A DNA stretch of 64,000 nt from Pseudoneurospora amorphoporcata (taxonomy: Eukaryota > Ascomycota > Sordariomycetes > Sordariales > Sordariaceae): assembly GCA_033297205.1 (NCBI GenBank), contig MU859084.1, positions 124,001 to 188,000 of the forward strand. Direction: 5' to 3'. Under the pieces are notes generated by a model. That model was not told where the DNA came from, searched no databases, and worked only from the letters and a program-made list of their open reading frames with translations. Both the position numbers and the translations under genes were made by a program. Positions 33,153 through 45,057 of this stretch are shown here, in pieces. The first letter of the stretch is position 1, and every line of letters begins with the position of its first letter.

Positions 33153-36100
33153 GTATGGGTATGTAGAGGATGAGTCGAGAACAGAGCAGCGGTGTAACAG
33201 TCTGTAAAAGAGCGAGCGTACAGTGATTCGAAGATGATGTCGGTGGCCCAGGTCGATGGGCTTTAATAGGCGACACAACCAAGGCTGTATGTCCAGCAGA
33301 GGAGATGACGATCCGAAAGTAGGGACGGAAACGTAAAGGTCGGATGGCGCGTGGGGTAGGAGTTGACTTTTGTTTGTAACGACGATGCGTATCTGACTAA
33401 GGTAGCCAGTCGGTGGTAGTAGCCGGTGGTAGTAGTGGTGTTGTCGTGACCTTCGTTGGATGATGCCGGTCTCTACGCTGTAGATTTGAGAAATGGGATT
33501 GGGTCAGTCTAGACTTCTGTCAGAGGCAGCTGCGCGCCGGGTCATGGATTTGGTGAAATGCGCTTCCGCTTGTGTCATCGGGGCCTACCAATTGTCACTG
33601 CCAGCCAATTGCCTGTGTCTCTGGTATACTGGTGTTGCATATAGCAGTTGGTGAGACCCGGGAGGATACGAAACAAACACCTAACCACCGTTTTGAGCTG
33701 GCAATGGCCGTGATGATATCCGCAGAGGGAACCGCTCCCGGAGACTTGGATGTGGATGCGCTGTGGATGTACATTCGTCTTTTGGGACTGAAGCGCTTTT
33801 GGTACGAGCTTCGAGAAGTGAAAACAGTGGAGGGTAGGCAGGCTGAATGGCGTCCTTGGCGTCTCTTTTACCGCCCGAACCGTACGGGTGTCATCACAGG
33901 GTGGAAGGAAGCACTGAGCGCACATGATGAGATGGATGCAGTGCCCCTGCACATGGTGGTCTAAGCTTTCAGCCTCACTCCTGTCGGTGGTAGCTGCACC
34001 CCGCAAAAGTTGACATCCTCCGTGCGTGTCAGTTGGGACTCCCCGTTTATTATTGATATTGCCCGACTAGACGGGGTTTGGGGCTCTGACCCGAGGATTG
34101 CTTCAAAGTAGAGTAAGTATCACAAAACCATGCGCCGCCTCAGTCTAGATGCGATTCCCGTCGTTAGCCAGCTACCTCATCATAAGCTGACTGAAGGGCG
34201 AATTATTATCATTTTGTTGACCTTTGCGAACATAGTCTCATCTCTGCTGGCATAGTTTCAACGCTCGAGCCATAAGTAATACATGAGATAGCCTTTCAAG
34301 AGTCCTCTCGACACGAAATCGGCAAAGCTCACTCAACGGCAACTCGCACTGCCACGGTATTTGCTAGGATACCGGCAGTCGTGAATGGGCCGCTGGGCAG
34401 ACGCCGGAGCCATCCCGATGTCCCTGCTCGCCTGCCGTGTCTTGGAACATTGATCTTATTGGCTGTAGGAAAGAGGTTGACAGCACCTTCGTGCTTTGCA
34501 TGAACTCCAATTTCAAGAAATATCGGGTGGAGCCCCGGCCATCGGGGATCGCTGGAGAAGAGGTCCGTGCGCTCCGGTCCTTTGCCGCAGAGCTTCACGT
34601 GAAAATCTCCGGAGCGGCAGCCGGCCAAGCCCGAAGACACCCGCTCCGAACAAGGTCGAGCAGATTTCTTCATCCTACCTCTAGATCCAACCATCCCATT
34701 CACGTCATTACGGTAATATTCTTGGAGATATTTCTCTGCATCCGTATGTACCGGGCCCGGTCACTGTCAGTTTGATCTCCGATGCATCGGCATCAAACCT
34801 TCCGGGCAGCGGAAGCCCCTGAAGTTTGAATGAAGTTGCTGGCAGGAAGCGAGTGCGGGAAGGTCTGTGCGCGGTAATAAGAAACATGAAACAACCAAGG
34901 TTGGTTCCACGATACCCTGCCGAGTCTGAGATGTGACCTCAAACACCACAGAGATGAAATGCCTGAGGTCCAACAAGTGGTTGCAATAGACTCAAATGCC
35001 TCATTGTACTTTTGGTGCTGTTGTGAACCTAGTATCCGACCGGCGACTCGACGGCGGTGTCGAAGCGGGTTGCCGTATTTGTGTTTCCGCTGCTTGGTAA
35101 ACTTCCTTGTACTTAAGACCGGGCAAGAGACGATATACAAGTCTTTCGTCGCATGGTTTTCGGAATTCACGATCTCACATCATCGGGCTAGGAATAGGAT
35201 ATGGGTCTGCATTGCTCCGGCTGCCTAACACCATCTGCCAAGTAGGGTGTGTGATGGTAATGGAAAGCTCGTGACCGATACAACGCCATTGGGCTTTGAA
35301 ACGTCGTCGTGCCTTTCGACGGCGGATGTATGCGCTTTTATTGGATATACGTCTGTTCCAAAAGCCCGGCTGAGGTGCGTGTGGTGAGAAAGTGTTCAAT
35401 ATGCTACACTGAGGTGGGACGGGATTTGGAGGTTGCAATGTAACCCCGCGGATCTTTTCCCTATGAGAGAGTAGAAGTATGCGGACAAAATGCGACAAAA
35501 TGTGGTAATGAAAGCTTAGTTTCCCTCGTCTGACCATGCATGCCGAGGGCCAGGTTCAGCATGAGAGTTAGTATACTTAACCATGTCAAACTGTTCGTCG
35601 TCGAAGAATGCTGGAGATGAACAGAAGAAAGTCGCAGATAGATACATGCCTACCTAGGTAATTTACACGTAGGAGAAGACCGAAATTGTTAAGGATTGCA
35701 AAGTGAAGTGAAAGTGCTTGCATCAGGGGGACTCCAACAAAGTGGCCGGGAAAACCCCCTGAACCTCCTTTGTTCTCTTTCTTCCATGAGGTCTCCGCTT
35801 CTTCGCTGGAGGCTGTCGTTCCCATGCTTTCCATTGGAAGCTTTTGATGGTCGCTTTGTGGAAGGTTGCTAGGGTCAGCATCGATGTTCTGGCGGGATGG
35901 ACGGCCCTTCACACCGGCTGCAGCCTTTCTGCATTTCCCACCTGCTGCCGGGCTGCGCTAACATCTTGTCCTTCAGGTACGGATGATGTACAATGCAGAT
36001 GCAAATGGTGCTGTAAGTCGAAGCAGCTCGCCTGGGTTGCTGCTTCCAGACATTACATCAGGTTGGGTTAGCTTGTACATCCCGTCACACTGGGGCAATC

Positions 36101-36689
36101 GAATCCAAGGGTGCATCATGATGTATCGGTTTGACATTCCATTGCCTCGCGTTCTTCTCGTCCTCAAGTGAAAAAGTGTTTCCTCTCTTGTTAGTTATCC
36201 GTCCACGTGTTGGCGCTTGGCAGTCCCTCCGATTATCAAGGTATTCTTTTTTATCATCATCTCAATCATAATAACGGACGCCCTTCTCTTTTTTTCGGGC
36301 GGCGCCTGCGTGCCCGCTGAGTGCTGACAGGGAACCCCCCCTCCCCCCTTAAAAGGGGAACCTGGACGAGAGCTGGGACCCGACAAAAAAAGCAAGATTC
36401 TACCTCTAGGTACTTTTGCTGCGTTACAGCACGTCGTAGTGCCATCCATCTTTTGGCGATTTGCTAGCATTTGCTAAATTGCCAACAACCCGGCAGGGCA
36501 ATCCAGCAGTATTCAGGGCCCCCATCATCCCCGTCATTCAATTCAGCAGAAATTCGATCGCTTTGTTTCCCCCCGGGCTCCACCTCCATTTACAGACGAC
36601 AAGGCCGACCGACCGATGCTTGCCCCCAGCCATCTCCAAACTCGACGAGCCTTCAACCTGAACTCCCTCCCCCGTCCGCGTCAGTGAGC

Positions 36690-36838
36690 TTGTCGCGGTT
36701 CACGGTTCACGGTCACGGTCCGGTGTCTTCGGTGTTCCTGGCGTGATTTCAGTTCATTGGAAGCGTCTGCTACTACGCGCGCGCTGGACCTCCCGCTGCT
36801 TGCTGTCACGGTACGGTCACGGTCACGGTCACGGACAC
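36690..36838. repeat. GGTCAC / GGTTCAC short tandem arrays
   Basis: Two small clusters of the hexamer GGTCAC and its variants (TTCACGG, TCACGG) stand 200-360 bp ahead of the Tea1-type start codon, in the likely promoter or 5' leader. Three tandem perfect copies are in the second cluster. Confidence 0.7.
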
Positions 36839-37052
36839 AGGTACCACCTCCCTTCCGGACCCGAGAGTCGCCCAGTTGCCCGTGCGACCGCTGTGGGACG
36901 CCCCGAGCTCCCAAGTCACGACGAGACGAGTGTGTATAGACGAACACCGACCTCGACGGCCCCCCTTCGACACATCCTTCCCGAAGACCTGAAGCTCTCG
37001 GCGAACACCACTTGTCGCCGCTGCCCCCCAAGGGCGGCCCCAGAGACCAGAC

Positions 37053-40000
37053 ATGGCCTTTCTTTTCAAGTCCAAAAAGAATCACGATAGAGGGCTAGGC
37101 AGCCGAGATGGTCCAGCATCGGGATCAGTATCGTCAACTCAGAGCGCGACGGCCCGCGTCAGGGACGAGAAGGGTTCCCGATCAACACCTACCGGCAGCT
37201 TGAATTCCCTCGACAATGACGGTAGCGTAGGCAGCCCGGAGCAACAAAATTATGGCCGCCCACGAGGCCAGACCCTTGAAGGGCAGCATCAACATCAACA
37301 TCAACAACAACAACAACAACAACAACAACAAGCGCCCTCGCAAATGCAGTCCCGGGACCCGCAGCAACAGCCGCCAAGCGATCTTCCTGTAAGCCATGTT
37401 TACCATTTTTAAACCTTGGGTTCTAGTCATGTTCCTTTGCGCCAGGTTTTTCTATATGGGACGAATTACTAACACTTTCAATCCATAGTTTCGCAATGGC
37501 GCAAACCCGAACCCGATGCCAATGGCAAACCCCAACGCTTCGCTCTACCCATGGTCGCAAAGGAGGTTAACTTACACGACGTCGCAACCGAGCCCCTTTC
37601 CTCGATATGGCGCCGCTGTCAATTCGGTATCGTCTAAAGAGGGCGATATCTATGTGATGGGCGGCTTGATCAACAGCTCGATGGTCAGAGGTGACCTGTG
37701 GATGATTGAAGCTGGTGGGAGTATGGCATGTTACCCTCTTGCGACGACGGCAGAGGGTCCTGGCCCAAGGGTTGGGCACGCCAGCTTGTTGGTTGGAAAT
37801 GCGTTTATCGTGTTTGGTGGAGATACCAAGATCGATGAGTCCGACGTCCTCGATGAGACGCTATACCTCCTAAATACCTGTAAGATCCTTATCGCCGGCC
37901 TTTTCCTCATCAACAAGGTTTTCGCTAACCAGTTTTAGCCACGCGACAATGGTCAAGAGCTCTGCCGGCCGGTCCACGACCTGCGGGTAGATATGGTCAT
38001 ACTCTCAATATTCTGGGATCCAAGATCTACGTCTTTGGTGGCCAGGTAGAGGGATACTTCATGAATGACTTGGCAGCTTTCGATTTGAACCAGTTACAGA
38101 TGCCCAACAACCGCTGGGATATGCTGATAGCCACCACAGAGCCCGGGACTCCTCCACTGGGCAAGGCTCCTCCTGCTAGGACAAACCATTCCATGGTAAC
38201 CTTCAACGATAAGATGTACCTGTAAGTACGACCCATCCGCCGGACAACTGGTAGCAGCACTAAACAAAATCTAGGTTCGGAGGTACAAACGGTTTCCAAT
38301 GGTTCAACGACGTTTGGTGCTATGACCCAACGACCAATGCCTGGACTATGCTCGACTGTATCGGATATATCCCCGTCCCGCGCGAAGGCCATGCGGCCGC
38401 CATTGTTGACGACGTCATGTATATCTTTGGAGGCCGTACCGAAGAAGGGGCGGATCTTGGTGACTTGGCAGCTTTTCGGATCACCTCTCGCCGCTGGTAT
38501 ACGTTCCAGAACATGGGCCCTTCGCCCTCGCCTCGATCCGGTCATAGCATGACGGCAGTTGGCAAGACCATTGTGGTTGTGGGTGGAGAGCCAAGCTCTG
38601 CTACGGCAGCTGTTAATGATCTCGCCTTGGTTTACTGTCTAGACACGACAAAGATCCGATACCCAGCTGATTCCGCAGGCAATCCTGGTGCTCCAAGGAA
38701 CGCGGCAAGGCGGCCAAGTAACGCGACCCCTCCATCTTCGAACCAAAACTTCCCGCCTCGAGACGGTTCTTCGGGTCCCCCTGATCAGAGACGATTAGTT
38801 GGACCACCTGGGGAGGCCGGCACCACTAACCCCCAGAACGGATTCAGAGGCCCCCCAAATCCGACGGACCAGGCGGGCCCTAGAGGTCCCCCTAATGGGC
38901 CTCCTCACGGGCCTCCTAATGGGCCTCCTAATAAGCCTATGAGACCTGGTCCTCCAATGGGTCCAGCCGGTCCTCCCCCTCAAGGCCAACCCCCAAGACC
39001 AGGTGTGAATCCAGCAGTTGCCCGAGCAAGGGACGCCTCCGCAGACAGCAGGGCGGAGTCTCACCAAGGCTCCCCTGCACAGTCTCCGATTGTTCAACAA
39101 GCCCCGATTGTCACCCAAAGCGAGAGTTCGGGTTCTGTGGGAAGACAAACACCAACTCAAAACACATCACGCTCTGCATCATCTGCGTCAAGGCAGGCGG
39201 AACCCCCTGCTGCTGACACGCCCAAGTCCAAGCCTCTAAAGCAAGCCCGCACACAAGGATCGGTCGATAGCTCAACGGATGCAACCCTGAAGCAAGCGGC
39301 AACAGCGGCTACTCGTCCAGCTTCTCCACCGGCACCTACTACCAGGCTGAACAGCAATTCTGTCAACCGGAGGTCATCGCAGCGGAATTCGCAAACAGTG
39401 GTACTTCTGAAGGAGCTAGACGCAGCAAGGAATCGCAATGCCTGGTATGCTTCCGAGTTGGAGTTGGCACGTAAAGCCGGTTATGTGCCCACTGCCTCGA
39501 TGAGCCCAGCACTGGATCAACGGGCGGCTGAGACGTTTGACGACGAGGACAGGCCTTTGATCGAAGCTTTGCTTGCCATGCGCACTGAACTTGCCAACGT
39601 ACAGAGCTCAGTAGACAAGCAGGCGGTTCTTGCTGCTAAGCAAATTGCTGAGGCCGAGCGGCAACGAGATGCTGCTATCCAGGAAGCGATTTATGCCAAG
39701 GCAAAACTGGCAGCGCATGGAGGAAGCGCCAGGAGCACACCCCAGCTCGATACTGATAAGGATGGTAACGATCGTGTAGGTGAGATGAGCAGGAAGCTTG
39801 CCCACGCCTTGAATATCCAGAAAGAGCTACAAGACCAAGTAGATCGCCTGAAAATCGACCTCGACGCCGAGAAGACGGCCAGAAAATTGGCCGATGACAC
39901 GGCCAGTGCTGCTCAGAAGAGGATGGCGGACCTGGAGCACTACAAGCAGAGGAATTCCGGCGAGGTAGAGCAGCTCAAGGCTGAATTGCATATGCTACAA

Positions 40001-41803
40001 CGGCAGGCAAGAGAGGCTGAAGTCGCTGCCTCGGAATTTGAATCTACGGCGCAAATGCTCCGTCTTGAGAAGGATGAACTGGAAAACAAGTACAACGAGG
40101 CTGTTGGTAACTCTAAGCAAAGCGTCGAGACATTCCAGTCCCTGCGGGAAGCGGTAGCTGCGACAACTGAAATGCGAGAGACGCTGGAAAGGAAGCTTGA
40201 TGAAGAGCGTGCACTCCGGGAGGACATTGAGGCCACGATGAACAAGCTCAAGGCTGAGCGTGAGGTTCAGGCTGCTGAATTAGCTACTGTAACTCAGCGC
40301 CTGAGAGACGCTGAAGAGCGAGCCGAACGCCATGCCAATGAGGCGCGTGTCCACCGTCAAGCTGTACTCGCCGGCTTGGATAAGGTATCGACAATGGAGA
40401 ACAATAACGTCGGCAAGGGCGACATCGACCGCACATCTGCCCTCCAAGGCCAGCTAACCGCCGCTAATGCGCTGGTGCGGAAGTACCAGCAGGAGGCTGA
40501 TTCTGCCTCAGATAAACTACGGGGTGCAGAGGAACGCATTGCTGGACTTGAGGCCTATCAGGAACAAGCCAGCCGTGAGGGCGTCTCGATCCGCAGGCAA
40601 CTGCAGAATTGCCTAAGAGAAACTCAGTCCCTTCAGGCCGCCAACTCAGATCTCAAGCAGCAATTAGCCAAGCAACAACTAGAAACCAACGCCGTCCTGG
40701 TGCAACACAGCACGCTCAAGGATATTCTCACTGAACGCGGTATTTCACCTACCAGTGTAAACCGCCATAGTCGGCTCGGCAGCTCGCGTGATGGTACCCC
40801 GGAGCACAAGGACATGCGTCTGCGTGAACTTGAACAACAGCTTTCCGCCGCGCAAGCTGCGCACGAGGAAACAAAGGCGGCGGCGGCAAAGCAAGCGCAG
40901 GAAGCGGAGACGACGTATCGTGACAAGCTTGCCCAGCTCGATAACGACTATCAGTCAGCTGTGCACTACGTCAAGGGTACCGAGAAGATGTTGAAGCAGC
41001 TTAAGGACCAGTTGACACGTTATAAGACGGAGAATTCTCGACTCAAGGAACAGGTTGTTGAGCTTGAAGACAAGATCGGGGGCGAAAATGGTGGCAGCGG
41101 TGCACCTGCTGATTGGGAGGCTGAGCGGGAATCGTTGCAAGGGCAAGTCAGCGAGCTTCAAGCTGAGCTACAGAGGACGGCATCTCAACTCGATCAACAG
41201 CTGAAGTCCCTCCGTGAAGAGCTTCAAGATGTCCGCCGGGAACGTGATTCGGCGGCCCATGCTAGTGAGGACGCCAGCCGGCGTCTTGAAGCCACCAAGA
41301 AGGACCTCGAAGAGCTCCAGCACGAGAATGCCCTTCTGGAGCGCCGCGCCCGGGATGCGGAGCAGAAGGTCAGCACACTGCTTGATCAGGTAGAGATGAG
41401 CGTCGACAACTACCGCAGACGCAGCCGGCAAGTTCCGAACGAAACGATGGGAGCCGCGGTGACGCCCATGGGTCCTCCTAATGGAACGGGACATGCCCGG
41501 CACGAGTCCAGCGAAGCGGAAAGCATATACGGGCCCGGTCCCGATGCTAGAGATAGCGTCGCGCTTGATCACCTGACCAGCGAACTCGAGACGTTACGGA
41601 GTCGTTGGGAAGCCAACAGCAAGAACTACCGGCACAGCAACGCGTTTGACTTTGAGGGGCTCGGGACTCCTGCCGCCGCTCCCACTATGAAAGTCGACGG
41701 TACTCCCGGTCTAGGCGAAAGTATGGCGGATTGGAGGAAGAAGAACTTCGACGACAGTCACCTTGATGATGATGAGCATCCACCGGCCGGATCTGCCCGA
41801 TAA
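37053..41803 (+). CDS. Tea1/TeaA-type kelch-repeat cell polarity protein
   Basis: Four exons (37053-37388, 37489-37879, 37939-38221, 38275-41803) encode 1512 residues. The N terminus is disordered with a His/Gln run coded by CAT/CAA repeats. Kelch repeats fill about residues 140-460 (for example GHASLLVGNAFIVFGGD, GHTLNILGSKIYVFGGQ, NHSMVTFNDKMYLFGGT, GHAAAIVDDVMYIFGGR, GHSMTAVGKTIVVVGGE). A Gly-Pro-Pro-rich tract with short GPPNGPPH repeats comes next. The C-terminal half, from about residue 700, is long heptad coiled coil rich in Glu, Ala, Leu and Arg. This build is that of fission yeast Tea1, Aspergillus TeaA and yeast Kel1/2, which ride microtubule ends to mark cell tips for polar growth. 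Introns 1-3 are 100, 59 and 53 nt. Confident of the family; orthology to one member is inferred. Confidence 0.93.
37287..37330 (+). repeat. CAT/CAA trinucleotide run coding His/Gln
   Basis: Alternating CAT-CAA codons pass into a CAA run, coding for HQHQHQ followed by about eleven Gln in the Tea1-type protein. Such runs often vary in length between isolates. Confidence 0.85.
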
Positions 41804-42087
41804 GTGAGGAAAAGAAGGACGAAGGGAAAAGAAGCTTAGCCATATAGGAAAAGCTAGGCGTGTAATTTGAGTGCGAGTGCGGCGGCGATTGCACCACACC
41901 ACACCAGCAAGCAAGCAAGCCGGCAGTATATCAGCGAAATCTTTTTGGGAAACACTATGCCATGAACGAAGACGTCCTTAATGTTTGATGGCTATTTTTG
42001 GTAGAGATCAGATGTGTCTTAATTTTCATACAACATTTCTTATTTCGATAATTTGATGGGAATCTGATGGGGGAATGGAAGGAAATA

Positions 42088-42143
<56 letters not shown>

Positions 42144-43107
42144 GGCTTGAAATACCTGAACGGTCTCTACGTACTGGTACTTGTCCTTGTGCACTGTTTG
42201 GCCTCCTGTGCTACTGTAACATTTCTCTTTCTTGACTACTACCCCTTTTCTTATAGTTTATTGTGGGAAACACACCTGTTATGTTTGTAGCTTTGTCCGA
42301 AATCTTGATATCGTCGATTTTCCGTGGAGTTGAAATGGTAAATATCCAAGGTTGTTCTGAGAATGCTCGTGCTTTAGGTTGTATGTCTTGTCTTGGTTGA
42401 AAGGATGTTAGGAAAAGAACCTCGTAAGGATGTGTTCACGTTACAGATAAAGCTCAACCTTTACTATACAATGTCCGTTGAAGATGTGTATGTTGCTGCT
42501 CTTCACTCGGACATAAGAATATAGAACGAATGAAATCCCATATCTCTGACAGATCTATATTCGATTTTAGAGCATAGAGTTGACCATATGTTGATCGAAG
42601 GTTATCTTACGCCAAGGAGTATCAAGGACCTGAAACACATCTTCTTGTCTGAAGAGTTTCTGCTCACCAACCGAGAGCATAGTCACAGTCACAAATGCTC
42701 GTTTGTAAATGAATGCCCCTTACAGCCTTTCACCCATCTCATACCCGATATTCTTCCCGCGCTCTCCTTTGAATAACCATTCCTGTCCGACATGAACTGT
42801 TCCGGGGGGCGCTTTCATAATTCTGCCCGTCATAGTGAATTGGACGAGAGTTAAGGCTCTAAAGGCATGGCATTACCTTGCTTGAAAAGCAGTTGGCCTG
42901 ATAACTCTGATTTCATCACTGTAAATAACCCCCTTTTCCATACACCCATCCATAACCTCGAAAGCTGTCTTCCTTCTTTTCTCCTTACCGCCTCTTCATT
43001 ATGCTCATGCCACCATAACATAACCTCTTGATAATTATAACCATCCACTTCTCTAATCACTAATCCCCCAATCCCCTTGTCTCCCTCCATCCTCTTCCCC
43101 TTAGTCC
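41804..43107. other. Convergent intergenic region
   Basis: Holds the 3' regions of the Tea1-type gene (plus) and of the Mpv17-family gene (minus). The T53 tract with its flanking repeat lies at 42082-42157. A (GCAA)3 run is near 41907. No gene is seen. Confidence 0.6.
42082..42157 (-). mobile_element. T53 tract bracketed by 9-bp direct repeat (poly(A) insertion scar)
   Basis: The 9-mer GAAATACCT occurs at 42082-42090 and again at 42149-42157. Between them are a run of T ending at 42142 (53 T in all, counting the last base of the left repeat) and GGGCTT. Read on the minus strand it is AGGTATTTC, AAGCCC, about 52 A, AGGTATTTC: a target-site duplication enclosing a long A tail with only six bases of body. 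This is the layout left by target-primed reverse transcription with extreme 5' truncation. Slippage at an older short tract is an alternative, but it would not explain the bracketing repeat. Confidence 0.5.
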
Positions 43108-44103
43108 TTACTGCGCAGAAGCAAACAAACTCATATAAACCCCCCACGCAATACCCGCAAGATTGCCCGCCAAACTCCTCGCCGCCACCGTCTTCAACAC
43201 CGCAAAGTTAACAATACTCACAAACGGCCAAAACTTCCAGCTAGCCAGCACCAAATCCACAAACTCCTTCTTGGACTCCTCCCACACCCAGTTCCAGTTA
43301 ACAGAGTGATATTGAATCGCGTTTCCTTTGGTGATTCCATCAATCAAAAACCACAGACTCTGCTCGGGCGAGGAGCCAAAGGAGGAAGTGGCCCGGTGCT
43401 CCATGGCGGATTGCGTGCCATGCATGAACATGCTGAACAGAAGGGTGTTGACGGCGGCTCCCAAGGTCTGGTCGAGGAACCATTTGACGAAGGTGTTAAG
43501 TTTGTTGAGACGGGGTTCGACGAGCGTGCCGAGGGTGGCCGAGTCGTCGAGGGACTTTTCGTCGGAGCGGGAGGCGGAGGCGATGGCGGTCGGCGTGGGG
43601 GCGAGGTGGTGCGAGGGGAAGGTGGTTTCGAGGAGGTCTTGCCTGGGGGGGTTGTTAGGTTCGTGAGGTAGTTATGGGTTAATGGTGTAGAAAGGTTTAT
43701 CTCATTGTTTGGGCGACGAGGAATGAATGACAGCATTTTTGGGGCTTTTCGACCAGCTCTGCCGGGCGTCCACGAACTCAATCAGGGCTTACCACAGAAA
43801 ATTGGGAGGCGTGGAAATCACACCAAAGAGAAAGAACTGGAAGACAGGAACCCAGTCAATCACCAAAGGCGTCTGATAAGACGCGAGTCAAAAGTTGTCA
43901 GCATCGATATCTTTGTGTATGTGGAATTACGTCATCGTTTCCATGGGAAGGAGGAATTCGCATACACCATCTTTGTAGGCACTGATGGCCTGGGCGAGAA
44001 TGTTTGATATTCCCGCAATGACTGACGCTTGTAGCGTGGCTTTGACGATTGGCGATACCTGTTTATCATCTTTCTTTGCGGGAGCTGCTGCTGGCTTGGG
44101 CAT
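43108..44103 (-). CDS. Mpv17/PMP22 family membrane protein
   Basis: Three exons (44103-43966, 43872-43793, 43642-43108) encode 250 residues; introns are 93 and 150 nt. The start is MPKPAAAPAKKDDKQ. Motifs of the Mpv17/PMP22 family follow: the first helix region ATLQASVIAGISNILAQAI, then IDWVPVFQFFLFGVISTPP, and the signature near the C terminus ASWKFWPFVSIVNFAVL. The family places four helices in the peroxisomal or mitochondrial inner membrane (Mpv17, Sym1, PMP22, Woronin sorting complex protein). Which of these it is cannot be decided here. The segment between the second and third helix is longer and more charged than in Sym1. The last exon has very high C at third positions, which gives false open frames on the other strand. 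Confidence 0.88.
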
Positions 44104-45057
44104 TTTGAGACGATGGAGGAGGTTCCTGCTGTTTGATGAGTTCAGTAGGGGGATCAATTTTCCAAAACAGTTTTTTGTTTGAGGATAGCAAGATGGAAAA
44201 TGTGAAAAAATGTGAAAAAATGTGAGGATTTTGCAGGAGTAGTTGTAGAATAGATGTAGTGGCTTTTTGGAGGAGGGAAACAGATAAAGTGTAAGGTAGC
44301 CAAGGTGACGGTACTAGACTAGACTCTAGTAGACGGGACGACTAGCATAGCGCCAGATGCCCCACCGGTTGGGCAACACAACAGAAAACCGGACGAAATA
44401 AAAGACAACGAACGAACTTACCCAACCGATCACGAGAAAGAACGCAGCTCGACCAATAATTTCAAACATGAGGAATATGAGGTTAAGAAACAGACAAAGA
44501 TATTTGATCATTTTGCACGAGATAACTGGAAAACAGCTTAAAATAGGTACAGATAGGTGTCCACGACTAAAGTTCAGCCAGCACACGTCGACTAGATGTT
44601 GGGGGATTGCTCGCCTATTAGTATGCGAACCAACCGCTGACGAACTCGGAAACGTCCTATCAGACAAATTGTTGTGCTTGACTAAAGCCATGCCCATTTA
44701 GGTAGGTAGGCCCAAGTATTTCGTCCAATGTCACCTGCGTTTGATATTCGGGGTCGTCTTTTATCAACCTCCCCCTTTCCATTACATGAATGTGGTGATA
44801 CCCCGGTTATATCCGGCGTGGTACCAAACCCCGTTGGTATACGACCGAGACCTCTTTTGGACTATTCTACCGACTCTCATTAGACATCTTACTACGCCAG
44901 CGCCGTCTCTCATTACTATCCTAGCTGTGAATGGATGGCGGAAGCTGCAGTGATCATATGTACCATGCATCACCCGCTATACCGAGGCTTCTTCTCGTTC
45001 TCCAGCAATTATCTTTCATATTTGTCTATACACTCGCGAGTTCGCCGAGCGTCAACT
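44104..45057. other. Intergenic between Mpv17-family gene and YIF1
   Basis: Contains the promoter of the Mpv17-family gene and the 3' region of YIF1. A 10-bp repeat, ATGTGAAAAA, occurs about 2.5 times at 44193-44225. A minus-strand frame ending at 44326 includes a very hydrophobic stretch but lacks any relative that I know. Confidence 0.55.
44193..44225. repeat. 10-bp tandem repeat (ATGTGAAAAA)
   Basis: Two and a half copies of a decamer in the upstream region of the Mpv17-family gene. Confidence 0.75.

Larger units (their letters stand above)
33066..37052. other. 4-kb intergenic region, divergent promoters of Raptor and Tea1-type genes
   Basis: Both flanking genes start here and read outward. 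The region has an 11-bp tandem repeat at 33123-33152 and a GGTGGTAGTAG duplication near 33410-33440 (Raptor side), and GGTCAC-type arrays at about 36690-36725 and 36810-36835 (Tea1 side). A plus-strand frame from an ATG at 33704 to 33964 (87 codons) has no relatives that I recognise. No gene is called. Confidence 0.5.

Noticed and set aside
33704..33964. 87-codon plus-strand frame with WMYIRLLGLKRFWYEL
   Set aside because: Plausible-looking composition but no relative, no splice partners, and it lies in the divergent promoter region; not enough to call.
43344..43781. 145-codon Pro/Ser/Thr-rich frame on the minus strand
   Set aside because: Overlaps exon 3 of the Mpv17-family gene in a different frame; the family motif is in the other frame.
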